Positions 5,405-13,276 of a stretch of 53,319 nt of DNA are shown piece by piece. The notes under the pieces were generated by a model, which was not told the origin of the DNA, did no database searches, and saw only the letters and a list, made by a program, of their open reading frames with translations. Location: positions 1 to 53,319 of IMG/VR virus record IMGVR_UViG_3300030106_001611, one strand, 5' to 3'. The stretch is from a virus. The first letter of the stretch is position 1. Every line of letters begins with the position of its first letter. A program made the position numbers and the translations under genes.

Positions 5405-5605
5405 ATGTTCGAAGCTTGGATATTGATTTGTTTGGTTTCTAACCCATCAGAATGCACTGAAGCACAGGATATGTTGGGTCCCTACGCTACTGTAGAGCGA
5501 TGCGAAGCTCGTGCAGACGAAATGGTGACAAATTCTCTTAAAATAGTACCCTTCGAAACTACCGTTAAATGGAAATGTGTTGACGTAAGCGACAACTATA
5601 CCTGA
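5405..5605 (+). CDS. Small cysteine protein with hydrophobic N-terminus
   Basis: The gene encodes 66 residues. A GGAGAAAAGGA ribosome site precedes ATG at 5405. Residues 1-12 (MFEAWILICLVS) form a short hydrophobic segment that could be an export signal or membrane anchor. The rest carries C17, C33 and C58 in the pattern ERC...VKWKC. The proteins at 20801-20995 and 23390-23596 share this layout (hydrophobic start, then ExC, 23-25 residues, then a W or Y and a residue before C), suggesting a small paralogous family. A disulfide in the periplasm is possible. It is the first gene after the late promoter, 4 bases before the small terminase. Confidence 0.7.
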   Translation: MFEAWILICLVSNPSECTEAQDMLGPYATVERCEARADEMVTNSLKIVPFETTVKWKCVDVSDNYT

Positions 5606-5608
5606 TAT

Positions 5609-6016
5609 ATGAATTTACTTCCCCAAACTCAAGCCAAGAAACCTGCTTTGACCGAAAAACAGGAACAGTTCTTGGATGCGCTGTTCGAAAACGGCGGTAA
5701 TATGCGTCAGGCAGCAGAAGTTGTCGGCTATGCGTCCGGTTCTGTCAAATGGTTGAAGGACAGACTGGCTGACGAGATAGTAGAACGCACACGAACCATG
5801 TTAGCGGGACAATCCTTACAAGCCGCGAACAAAATAGCTAACCTCGTAACCGCCCCAGACATAGAACGGGGTGATGACCTGCGCCTACGAGCAGCGGAAG
5901 CCATCCTCAACCGTGTTGGGCTTGGTAAGCAGGAAACCATGAACCATAATGTGCAGGCAATCCACGGCGTAGTCCTGTTGCCGCCCAAAAAAGAAACTAT
6001 CATAGAAGGAAACTAA
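5609..6016 (+). CDS. terS: Terminase small subunit
   Basis: The gene encodes 135 residues. The N-terminus has the typical small-terminase helix-turn-helix: LTEKQEQFLDALF, then GGNMRQAAEVVGYASGSVKWL. A helical middle part (residues 50-90) should form the ring, and EAILNRVGLGKQE precedes a flexible C-terminus. This protein recognises phage DNA and loads it onto the large terminase at the portal. The gene lies just after the late promoter and three small genes before terL, with two unrecognised genes between. The call rests on fold pattern, length and place, as small terminases diverge fast. Confidence 0.8.
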   Translation: MNLLPQTQAKKPALTEKQEQFLDALFENGGNMRQAAEVVGYASGSVKWLKDRLADEIVERTRTMLAGQSLQAANKIANLVTAPDIERGDDLRLRAAEAILNRVGLGKQETMNHNVQAIHGVVLLPPKKETIIEGN

Positions 6017-6019
6017 CCG

Positions 6020-6343
6020 ATGGAAATGGCCCGGAACGCAATAGCTTCACGATACGCAGGTATGAGTGAGGCTGAGTTTAATAAAGAAGTTAGTGATGTG
6101 GCTCGAACCGCGAGGAATGATTCCGAAGCTGCACAAGCTAGGGACCGGATGATTCGTCTAAGAGAAATGGGTATGGGAACCAAGCCCCCATCCGAAGTTG
6201 TGCAGGATGAAAAAAGGGGCGGTAAAAATCCACCCAGCGTCATGGCTCGTGGTGGCAAAGCCAAAGGCTATCGCTACGGCACACCCAAGGGTGGCGTAAG
6301 AAAGAAAGTTAAAGCTTGTCGCGGACGCAAAGCGAATTATTAA
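6020..6343 (+). CDS. Basic protein between terminase genes, unknown
   Basis: The gene encodes 107 residues. GAAGGA precedes ATG at 6020. The N-terminal half is helical and charged (SEAEFNKEVSDVARTARNDSEAAQARDRMIRLREMG). The C-terminal half is glycine-, lysine- and arginine-rich and likely disordered (MARGGKAKGYRYGTPKGG). The basic tail suggests contact with nucleic acid. It lies 3 bases after terS. No known family is recognised; a packaging accessory role is possible from context only. Confidence 0.65.
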   Translation: MEMARNAIASRYAGMSEAEFNKEVSDVARTARNDSEAAQARDRMIRLREMGMGTKPPSEVVQDEKRGGKNPPSVMARGGKAKGYRYGTPKGGVRKKVKACRGRKANY

Positions 6344-6354
6344 GGAGTAGGGAT

Positions 6355-6609
6355 ATGTCAGAAATAAGACAGCCTAGACATGGTGGGGATGATTATGACC
6401 CGGCTATGGAGGCGTTTAAAAAAAAGGTCCGTGATTGGATGGCGGGTGGCAGAAAAGGACCCGCACCGGAGTACGATTCTTCCGAAATGTATATGGGAGA
6501 AGGAGAAATAACTACTGCACGACAGATAAAAAATAGAGCCAATTTGATGAAGCTGAGAAGCAAAATAGCAAAGGGCCGTCAAGCTGCAAGCAGCACAGAA
6601 AAAGATTAA
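6355..6609 (+). CDS. Small protein before the large terminase, unknown
   Basis: The gene encodes 84 residues. ATG at 6355 has AAGGAG 8 bases upstream and is preferred to an in-frame start at 6316 inside the preceding gene. The sequence is hydrophilic with PAMEAFKKKVRDWMAGGRK and a helical TTARQIKNRANLMKLRSK segment. Its stop overlaps the terL start (TAATG), so the two are translationally coupled. No family is recognised. Confidence 0.65.
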   Translation: MSEIRQPRHGGDDYDPAMEAFKKKVRDWMAGGRKGPAPEYDSSEMYMGEGEITTARQIKNRANLMKLRSKIAKGRQAASSTEKD

Positions 6610-8330
6610 TGGCTCCTCGCAAACGTGTCCTAGTCCCCCCGAACCCAGAGGACTTAGGTAAAGTCGGCAGACCGAAGAAGCGTCCCGGCGAATCTAAGAC
6701 AGAGTACAAGCTTTCGCCCCGCGAACGGGCAAGGCGTTCCGTACAGATGCGGTTGCAAAATGCCAAGAAGCAACAGAAGAAACAAGAGACACGAGTTGCT
6801 CGTAAACGAAAGAAGGTCAAAGACCTCACTGTTGCTGCCAGCAACATACAGAATGCTTTGAACGGTGAAAAGACCCGTGTTGTTGACCAAGCCGATTTAG
6901 ACATTCTACCCCCTGCTGTTACAGAACTGATAGATGATGCACCTATTATATTCAAACCCAATGAGGGTCCTCAAGAAGAGTTTTTGTCGGCACCTGAACA
7001 AGATGTATTATATGGGGGAGCGGCTGGTGGCGGCAAATCATTTGCTTTACTTGCAGACCCCTTACGCTATTGCCATAATGCCAACCATCGTGGCCTGCTT
7101 CTTCGGCGAACGTTAGACGAACTAACCGAACTTATTGACAAGTCAAAACAGCTTTACCCCAAAGCGTTTCCCGGTGCACACTTTCGTGAATCCAAATCTA
7201 CTTGGGTCTTTCCATCAGGTGCAACCATGTGGTTCACCTATCTCGACAGAGATAAAGATGTAACCCGTTTCCAAGGTCAGGCGTTTAACTGGATTGGGAT
7301 AGATGAAATAACACAGTACCCCAACAGCTACGTTTGGGACTACCTTCGTTCCCGTCTTCGTTCTACGGATGAGGAACTACAACAAAACCTAACCATGCGT
7401 TGTACAGCTAACCCCGGTGGTGTTGGCGGCTGGTGGGTAAAGAAGATGTACATAGATGCCAACGAACCAAACAAGGCATTTGGTGCAAAAGATTTAGAGA
7501 CGGGTCGTACCTTTGTATGGCCCGAAGGTCATCCGAAAGCAGGTCAACCTCTATTCTACCGCAAGTTCATTCCAGCGAGGTTGACTGATAACCCCTTCCT
7601 GATGGCAGACGGTCAATACGAGGCCATGCTTCGGTCGCTCCCAGAAGTCGAGCGTAGACGGCTTTTAGAAGGGGATTGGGATGTAGCGGAGGGAGCCGCC
7701 TTCCCAGAGTTTTCAAGGACACGCCATGTGGTCGAACATTTTGAGCTTCCCACGAACTGGCCCCGCATACGTGCCGCCGACTACGGCTACTCCAGCCCGT
7801 CGTGTGTTCTATGGGGTGCTATTGATTGGGATAATAATATTTGGGTTTATCGTGAATTATACGTAAAACACTTGACAGCAGAACAACTAGCTGATAAAAT
7901 ATTAGAATGTGAAGAACTAGACCCAACTCCTCATTACACGGTCTTAGATTCTTCCTGTTGGAACAAAACCGGATTCGGGCCATCTATAGCAGAGACTATG
8001 ATGCGCTGCGGTGTTAGGTGGATTCCCTCAGACCGCAACCGTCTTCAAGGAAAAATGGAACTTCACAGGCGGCTTGCTGATGACCCCTACTCTAACGAAC
8101 CACGGATGCGGATTTTTTCCACTTGTAAGCATGTTATTGCACAGCTATCAGGCATTCCACTCTCCAAAACAAACAGTGAAGATGTAGACACACGAGCAGA
8201 GGACCATGCCTACGATGCGTTGCGATACATGGTTATGACGCGAACCTCTGGTTACCACTCTATTCACAAGACCCTTCAAGGGATAAAAGACCAAACCTTT
8301 AAACCCTTCGATAATACCTTCGGATACTAA
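6609..8330 (+). CDS. terL: Terminase large subunit
   Basis: The gene encodes 573 residues. After a 110-residue basic N-terminal extension, the ATPase domain shows Walker A GGAAGGGKS (136-144), Walker B WIGIDE (228-233) and a likely coupling motif, TANPGG. The C-terminal nuclease domain shows RAADYGYSSP (first acidic ligand), VLDSSCW (middle ligand) and EDHAYDALRY (last ligand), the RNase H-type metal site that cuts concatemers. It pumps DNA into the prohead through the portal. The long basic N-terminus is unusual for a terminase and may bind DNA or the small subunit. The start overlaps the preceding stop (TAATG). Confidence 0.95.
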   Translation: MAPRKRVLVPPNPEDLGKVGRPKKRPGESKTEYKLSPRERARRSVQMRLQNAKKQQKKQETRVARKRKKVKDLTVAASNIQNALNGEKTRVVDQADLDILPPAVTELIDDAPIIFKPNEGPQEEFLSAPEQDVLYGGAAGGGKSFALLADPLRYCHNANHRGLLLRRTLDELTELIDKSKQLYPKAFPGAHFRESKSTWVFPSGATMWFTYLDRDKDVTRFQGQAFNWIGIDEITQYPNSYVWDYLRSRLRSTDEELQQNLTMRCTANPGGVGGWWVKKMYIDANEPNKAFGAKDLETGRTFVWPEGHPKAGQPLFYRKFIPARLTDNPFLMADGQYEAMLRSLPEVERRRLLEGDWDVAEGAAFPEFSRTRHVVEHFELPTNWPRIRAADYGYSSPSCVLWGAIDWDNNIWVYRELYVKHLTAEQLADKILECEELDPTPHYTVLDSSCWNKTGFGPSIAETMMRCGVRWIPSDRNRLQGKMELHRRLADDPYSNEPRMRIFSTCKHVIAQLSGIPLSKTNSEDVDTRAEDHAYDALRYMVMTRTSGYHSIHKTLQGIKDQTFKPFDNTFGY

Positions 8331-8332
8331 AG

Positions 8333-10888
8333 ATGGCAGAATATAAAACAACCATAGTAAAAACAGATACGGGCACTCGTATTACTTCAGGTAATATGAC
8401 AGACGAAGAGGCCGCTCGTCTAGCTGCGGAAAGAGAACGCACTGAAGGTATGAATGTCCATGACAAAGCAGCCGCTGCACAAGATTCTTTAGACCAAGAA
8501 ATAGCAGCTAAAAATAGATTTATTGAAATACGAAATATGATTGCCGCAGGTGAACATAAAGATATGACGTTTGAAGAAAAAAAGGCGTTAGTAGAAGAAT
8601 ACAAGAAATTAAAAGCTGACTACAGTTTCAGTACGGGCGGCCCAGTTGATATAGGTAAAAATCTAACCACTGCTGAAAAAATGGTTAGAGACGCTACTTC
8701 AGTTTTCAGACAATATATGGAAATACCATTTATCCCTGAAGAAGAAGAATTTCTTTTTAAGGCTTTTGGTGGTAAGCCCGGTCAAGGAAGAGTAAAAACA
8801 CCTAAAAAACTAACTCCCGAACAGGCCATGGCATTTTTAGATTACTCTGGTTTTCCTCTGGCTGATGAAAATGCAAAATTTTCCATTGCGTCTTCTATTA
8901 AATTAGGGGCACCGGAACTGTTCGACGATGCCAGCTTTAAAGCTTACGAAAACAAATTCGGTAAAGTTATGGAGATGCAAGAAAAAGGTGCATCTGCATC
9001 CAAGAAGATAACCACAGCAAAAACCCCAGAGGCAGCAAACAAACCCGTGGCAGACGTAGATTATAACGCTAAAATACGAGATGGTAATATCACGGTTCGT
9101 GAAGCGTTCGAAGCTGTCTTAAATAAAAAACTTAAAGAAGATAACAAAAGAAATATTGAAGCCTTATTTAAACGACTTCCAGACGAAGGTATAGATTTAG
9201 ACGCTAACTATTTTGATGTGTACGATTCAAAAGAGTTTTACGAAGCTTTTGATTACACAACTAACAAAACAGGTGTCCACAGATATAAAGAATTTGGTGC
9301 TTTTGAAACGCAGTTTGAAGGTCTTATTCGTACCAGCAAACGTAACGAACCATACGCCCGTCTAACCGATTCTGGCGGCAAGCCCGGTATCGCTACAGAT
9401 AATGGACTTACTGGTAAGCAGCTTCGTGCAGCAGACCCTATGAGGGCAACTGTTTCGTCAGAAGCACTAGATAAAATATATCACGATGCACTTATTGCAC
9501 CGGGTGTTACAGAGACAGATACTAAACGCGGTATAGATAAGACAGTTATTATTGACCCTGAAGCACGAGACTACTTACTTTACGAAAAGTACACGGGACA
9601 GCGGGTTGAAAGTAACATAGGCCCTGACGGTTTAAAAATATCAGATTTCAACTTTTTCACAGACGAAAATGGACAGACTGTAGTTGAGGTAGCTTCTAAA
9701 AAGGTAGGAACCAAAACCCGTCCCGAAGCAACTTACACAGGAGAGTTTGCAGAGTTTCTTAGAAACAAGGTTGAACGTGCAAAAGCTACTCTTCCACCAG
9801 ACGCAGACCTTACAAAGGTCAATCTCTTCCAAACAAATTCTACTGCCGTTACTAAACTTTGGAATGACCGCATTCGTCCAGAGTTAGAAAAAAATCACAG
9901 GCAAGCACTCCCGGCACAAAAGGGGGGTTCTCACTCTTCTTTACGTAAAATTTTGGCCCGTCAACTTCAGGTTGAATTTAAATTTCCAAGAGATGCTGTC
10001 AAGGCGTGGATGGGTCATGCGGGTGCTGGGGTGGACGCAGCAGGAGACATCCTATCTGAAAGTTACGTTGGCACTGCTCCAGACGAACGTATTGGGGAAA
10101 TGACGAATACATTGATTCGTAACGATGCTCGTAACTCTGGTGCAAACAATGTAAACACGATGTTTGTAAATCGTGGTGCCGGATTCTCCCAAGAGATAAT
10201 ATTTGAAACTCCTAGTAACAAGGTTATGGGCACCGTAGACCTGCTGCAGTCCAACGTTGCCAGTCGCCCACCTACTGCTGGAGAACTAGAAGAATTGTCT
10301 GCAGCAGCATCTTCTCGCGCTGTAGAAACAGAGATTGTCACAGAAGGTCGTAGAAAATATCTCTCCAGAATACAGAGTGAAAGAGCGACTGCAAAAACTG
10401 TACCTACTGACGCTCCTCTTGAACCGGGGGAGGGCTTATCGTCATCTTTAGATGAAGCTTTACGAAGTGTAGGGTTTGATAATCCATCACAGACTATAGA
10501 TGATTTGTTTGAATCAATCAAGTCTGGAGTTGACAAAACACTTAAAGTAGGGGGGACTGCTTTAATTGGAGCAGGTCTTTATGAAGCTGTTCGCGACCCC
10601 ACAGGGGCTGGCGCAGCAATGGCGCGGGACTTGGCTATAGAAGGAGTAGGATTGGCTGCAAAGATAGGTACAGCCCCTGCAGCAGCCTTGCCGATGGTAC
10701 TGGAAGCTTCGCCAGCAGGAGAAGGGTCTACACGTGAAGAATTTGATTATCAAGATTATCAGTCAGTCGAAGAAACAGACGAAGACCGTATGGCACGTAT
10801 CGCCACAGAAGATGCGGGATTTATTCCCGAAGCTAGTAGGGTTCCTGAAGCCGCCCCTGCTACCGACCAAGGCTTCCTTTCTCGTTAA
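8333..10888 (+). CDS. Large late protein with tyrosine-recombinase-like domain
   Basis: The gene encodes 851 residues. Residues 1-370 are charged and mostly helical, with no recognised domain. Residues 375-590 look like a tyrosine recombinase catalytic domain: an Arg in EKYTGQR (R424), Lys 456/457 in a beta hairpin, HSSLR (H534, R538), WMGHAG (H562) and SESYVG (Y578). The box-II His is one residue further from its Arg than the usual HxxR, and the H-to-Y gap of 16 is longer than usual. Residues 680-760 are hydrophobic and glycine/alanine-rich, as in ejection proteins. It lies between terL and portal, a virion-protein position rather than a lysogeny module. It may be an injected recombinase, or the fold may be reused structurally. 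Confidence 0.6.
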   Translation: MAEYKTTIVKTDTGTRITSGNMTDEEAARLAAERERTEGMNVHDKAAAAQDSLDQEIAAKNRFIEIRNMIAAGEHKDMTFEEKKALVEEYKKLKADYSFSTGGPVDIGKNLTTAEKMVRDATSVFRQYMEIPFIPEEEEFLFKAFGGKPGQGRVKTPKKLTPEQAMAFLDYSGFPLADENAKFSIASSIKLGAPELFDDASFKAYENKFGKVMEMQEKGASASKKITTAKTPEAANKPVADVDYNAKIRDGNITVREAFEAVLNKKLKEDNKRNIEALFKRLPDEGIDLDANYFDVYDSKEFYEAFDYTTNKTGVHRYKEFGAFETQFEGLIRTSKRNEPYARLTDSGGKPGIATDNGLTGKQLRAADPMRATVSSEALDKIYHDALIAPGVTETDTKRGIDKTVIIDPEARDYLLYEKYTGQRVESNIGPDGLKISDFNFFTDENGQTVVEVASKKVGTKTRPEATYTGEFAEFLRNKVERAKATLPPDADLTKVNLFQTNSTAVTKLWNDRIRPELEKNHRQALPAQKGGSHSSLRKILARQLQVEFKFPRDAVKAWMGHAGAGVDAAGDILSESYVGTAPDERIGEMTNTLIRNDARNSGANNVNTMFVNRGAGFSQEIIFETPSNKVMGTVDLLQSNVASRPPTAGELEELSAAASSRAVETEIVTEGRRKYLSRIQSERATAKTVPTDAPLEPGEGLSSSLDEALRSVGFDNPSQTIDDLFESIKSGVDKTLKVGGTALIGAGLYEAVRDPTGAGAAMARDLAIEGVGLAAKIGTAPAAALPMVLEASPAGEGSTREEFDYQDYQSVEETDEDRMARIATEDAGFIPEASRVPEAAPATDQGFLSR

Positions 10889-10902
10889 TTAAGGAGACGA
10901 AT

Positions 10903-11115
10903 ATGCGTAACGAAACTATGGGTATGGGTGCTATTCTTAATAGCGACAAAACACCCGTTACTGACCAAGGCGGTGCAGCAAAGCTGTATCGTGAAGGTCT
11001 GGAGTTCGACACTCGCGTTAAGACTGGGCCTATTACAGAAGATATGCCAAAGAAACAGTCTAAGCCAACTGTCGAAGCTTCGTTGTTTAAGATGGCTGAC
11101 GAACGCGATTACTAA
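10903..11115 (+). CDS. Small protein before portal, unknown
   Basis: The gene encodes 70 residues. AAGGAG lies 8 bases before ATG at 10903. The protein is hydrophilic and likely unstructured (GMGAILNSDKTPVTDQGGAA; later PKKQSKPTVEASLFKMADE). No motif is recognised. It lies 14 bases after the recombinase-like gene and 6 bases before the portal gene, so a small virion or assembly factor is plausible. Confidence 0.65.
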   Translation: MRNETMGMGAILNSDKTPVTDQGGAAKLYREGLEFDTRVKTGPITEDMPKKQSKPTVEASLFKMADERDY

Positions 11116-11121
11116 AATCAT

Positions 11122-13242
11122 ATGTCAGAAGATAACTTTTTACAACCGGAAGACGACACGGTACTTCCTGTTCGCACCCCAGAAGAACAGATGCCGGGGC
11201 TTGCAGGGTATGTGACTTCTAAATTTAGAGATGCTGAAACAGGACGGTTCGCTCACGAACAACGATGGCTTCAGGCATACAAAAACTTTAGGGGCATATA
11301 TGACTCTACTACTCAATACAGGGATTCCGAACGGTCACAGGTGTTTGTTCGAATCACCAAGACTAAGGTTCTTGCAGCGTTTGGTCAAATTATTGACATA
11401 CTGTTCGCAAACAAGAAGTTTCCCCTCGTAGTAGAAGCCACTCCTGTACCTGAAGGTATAGCTGAATTTGCACATATGGAAACGCCTCTCGACCAGATGG
11501 AAGACCCTTTCGGGTTTAAAGGTGACGGAAGAGAGTTGTTACCGGGTGCTTTACGTGCAGAATCTAAAGGCGACTTCTTAGGTGGTTTGAAGAATGAAAT
11601 GGGCGGTCTGCCGCTGGCAGAGGGTCCTGCTCGTATGGGTGAACCGCAGATAAAGCCAGCCCAAAAAGCTGCTTTACGTATGGAAAAAGTTATTCACGAC
11701 CAACTTACTGACACAAACGCAGTTAATGTTATGCGTAATTCTGTGTTTGAATCTGCCCTTTTAGGGACTGGTATCGTAAAAGGACCATTCAACTTCTATA
11801 AACGTGTTCACAAATGGGAGCGTGATGAAGATGGTCAAAGGGTTTACAACCCAGAAGAAAAAATAGTGCCGCGCATTGAGATGGTATCTATATGGGACTT
11901 TCATCCCGACCCTTCTGCTACTAACATAAACGACTGTGAATACGTCATAGAACGTCACCGTATGAACAGGCAGCAATTACGTGCCTTAATCAAACGTCCA
12001 CATTTTATATCAGAAGCAATCGAAGAGTGTCTAGCCAAAGGTCCCAACTACGAAGACAAGTATTATGAAGATACTATTCGTGAAGATGAAACAGAACCAT
12101 TCTATCAAGGCAACCGTTATGAGGTTCTGGAGTATTGGGGTGTTTTAGACGCTAAACTAGCCGACGAAGTTGGTTTATTAGAAGCCGAAAACATGTCGGA
12201 GTTTGACGAACTACAAGTCAATGTATGGGTTTGCGGCAACATGGTTATCCGATGTGTGCTAAATCCGTTTACTCCGGCTCGTATCCCTTATCAAGTATTC
12301 CCCTACGAAGTCAACCCGTATCAGTTGTGGGGTGTTGGCGTAGCGGAAAACATGGAAGATGCACAGAAGCTGATGAACGGTCACGTTCGTATGGCAATCG
12401 ACAATCTTGCTTTAGCTGGTAACTTAGTCTTTGACGTTGATGAGGCTAGCTTAGTTCCGGGTCAGAACATGGACATCTTCCCCGGCAAGATATTCCGTCG
12501 TCAATCTGGTGTTACTGGGACAGCTATCAACGGCTTAAAGTTTCCAAACACAGCAGGTGAAAACTTGCAGATGTATCAGATTAGCCGTCAACTTGCAGAT
12601 GAAGAGACAGGCATACCTTCCATTGTTCATGGGCAAACAGGTGTTAGCGGGACGGGACGAACTGCTGCTGGTTTGTCGATGCTCATGGGTTCTGCTGGCT
12701 TGTCGATGAAAACAGTTGTCAAGAACATTGACGACATGTTGTTGAAGCCTTTGGGAGAGGCATACTTCCAGTGGAATATGCAGTTTAACGACGAAGCAGA
12801 GGACATCCAAGGGGACTTGGAAATCAAACCTCGCGGTGTTGCAGCCGTTATGCAAAAAGAAGTGCGGACACAGCGTCTGACTTCACTCTTACAGACTGTA
12901 GCCAACCCAATGCTTGCGCCATTCATCAAGATACCTAACCTGATGCGTGAACTGGCTATATCGCAAGACATAGACCCTGACAGCCTAGTAAATGATGCGA
13001 ACGAAGCTCAACTATATGCACAGATGCTAAAAGGAATGATGGCTAATGTACAGCAAGGAACAGGCGACGCTGGTGGGGCCGCTGCTGGCCCAGCCCAAGA
13101 TATGGCAGGGGTTGGAGGAGTACCTCCTAGTCCTGAAGGAACAGACGTACAGGGGTCTGGTAACGGCACAATCGGAGTCGGAACTGCGCCAACTGCAGGG
13201 GAAAGCGGCTTTACTGGAAACGCTCCTCAAACTGAAGGATAA
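11122..13242 (+). CDS. Portal protein
   Basis: The gene encodes 706 residues, near the length of P22-type portals. The protein should form the 12-fold ring at one vertex through which DNA passes. Visible features include an N-terminal crown/wing part (FAHEQRWLQAYKNFRGIY, then VRITKTKVLAAFGQIIDILF), a central IEMVSIWDFHPDPSA beta part and a stem/clip region near PYQLWGVGVAENMEDAQKLMNG. The last 70 residues are a Gly/Ala/Pro-rich tail ending in GFTGNAPQTEG. That tail is read a second time in another frame by the gene at 13046. It follows the terminase module and precedes scaffold and capsid genes, as usual. Confidence 0.88.
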   Translation: MSEDNFLQPEDDTVLPVRTPEEQMPGLAGYVTSKFRDAETGRFAHEQRWLQAYKNFRGIYDSTTQYRDSERSQVFVRITKTKVLAAFGQIIDILFANKKFPLVVEATPVPEGIAEFAHMETPLDQMEDPFGFKGDGRELLPGALRAESKGDFLGGLKNEMGGLPLAEGPARMGEPQIKPAQKAALRMEKVIHDQLTDTNAVNVMRNSVFESALLGTGIVKGPFNFYKRVHKWERDEDGQRVYNPEEKIVPRIEMVSIWDFHPDPSATNINDCEYVIERHRMNRQQLRALIKRPHFISEAIEECLAKGPNYEDKYYEDTIREDETEPFYQGNRYEVLEYWGVLDAKLADEVGLLEAENMSEFDELQVNVWVCGNMVIRCVLNPFTPARIPYQVFPYEVNPYQLWGVGVAENMEDAQKLMNGHVRMAIDNLALAGNLVFDVDEASLVPGQNMDIFPGKIFRRQSGVTGTAINGLKFPNTAGENLQMYQISRQLADEETGIPSIVHGQTGVSGTGRTAAGLSMLMGSAGLSMKTVVKNIDDMLLKPLGEAYFQWNMQFNDEAEDIQGDLEIKPRGVAAVMQKEVRTQRLTSLLQTVANPMLAPFIKIPNLMRELAISQDIDPDSLVNDANEAQLYAQMLKGMMANVQQGTGDAGGAAAGPAQDMAGVGGVPPSPEGTDVQGSGNGTIGVGTAPTAGESGFTGNAPQTEG

Positions 13243-13276
13243 TCACGAAGCTGTGATAAAGGAATCTAATGGCTGA
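13046..13276 (+). CDS. Small helical protein overprinted on the portal 3' end
   Basis: The gene encodes 76 residues, of which the first 66 codons overlap the portal gene in another frame (197 bases). The product looks like a real folded protein: LLAQPKIWQGLEEYLLVLKE, then AQSESELRQLQGKAALLETL and LKLKDNH. This matches the small all-helical proteins with an 'LQG..ALL..LL.L' pattern that I recall downstream of portal genes in many phages. A GCAAGGAACAG-type ribosome site lies nearby at 13052 only after the first ATG, so the exact start is uncertain. Its stop overlaps the next gene start by 8 bases. Confidence 0.65.
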   Translation: MYSKEQATLVGPLLAQPKIWQGLEEYLLVLKEQTYRGLVTAQSESELRQLQGKAALLETLLKLKDNHEAVIKESNG

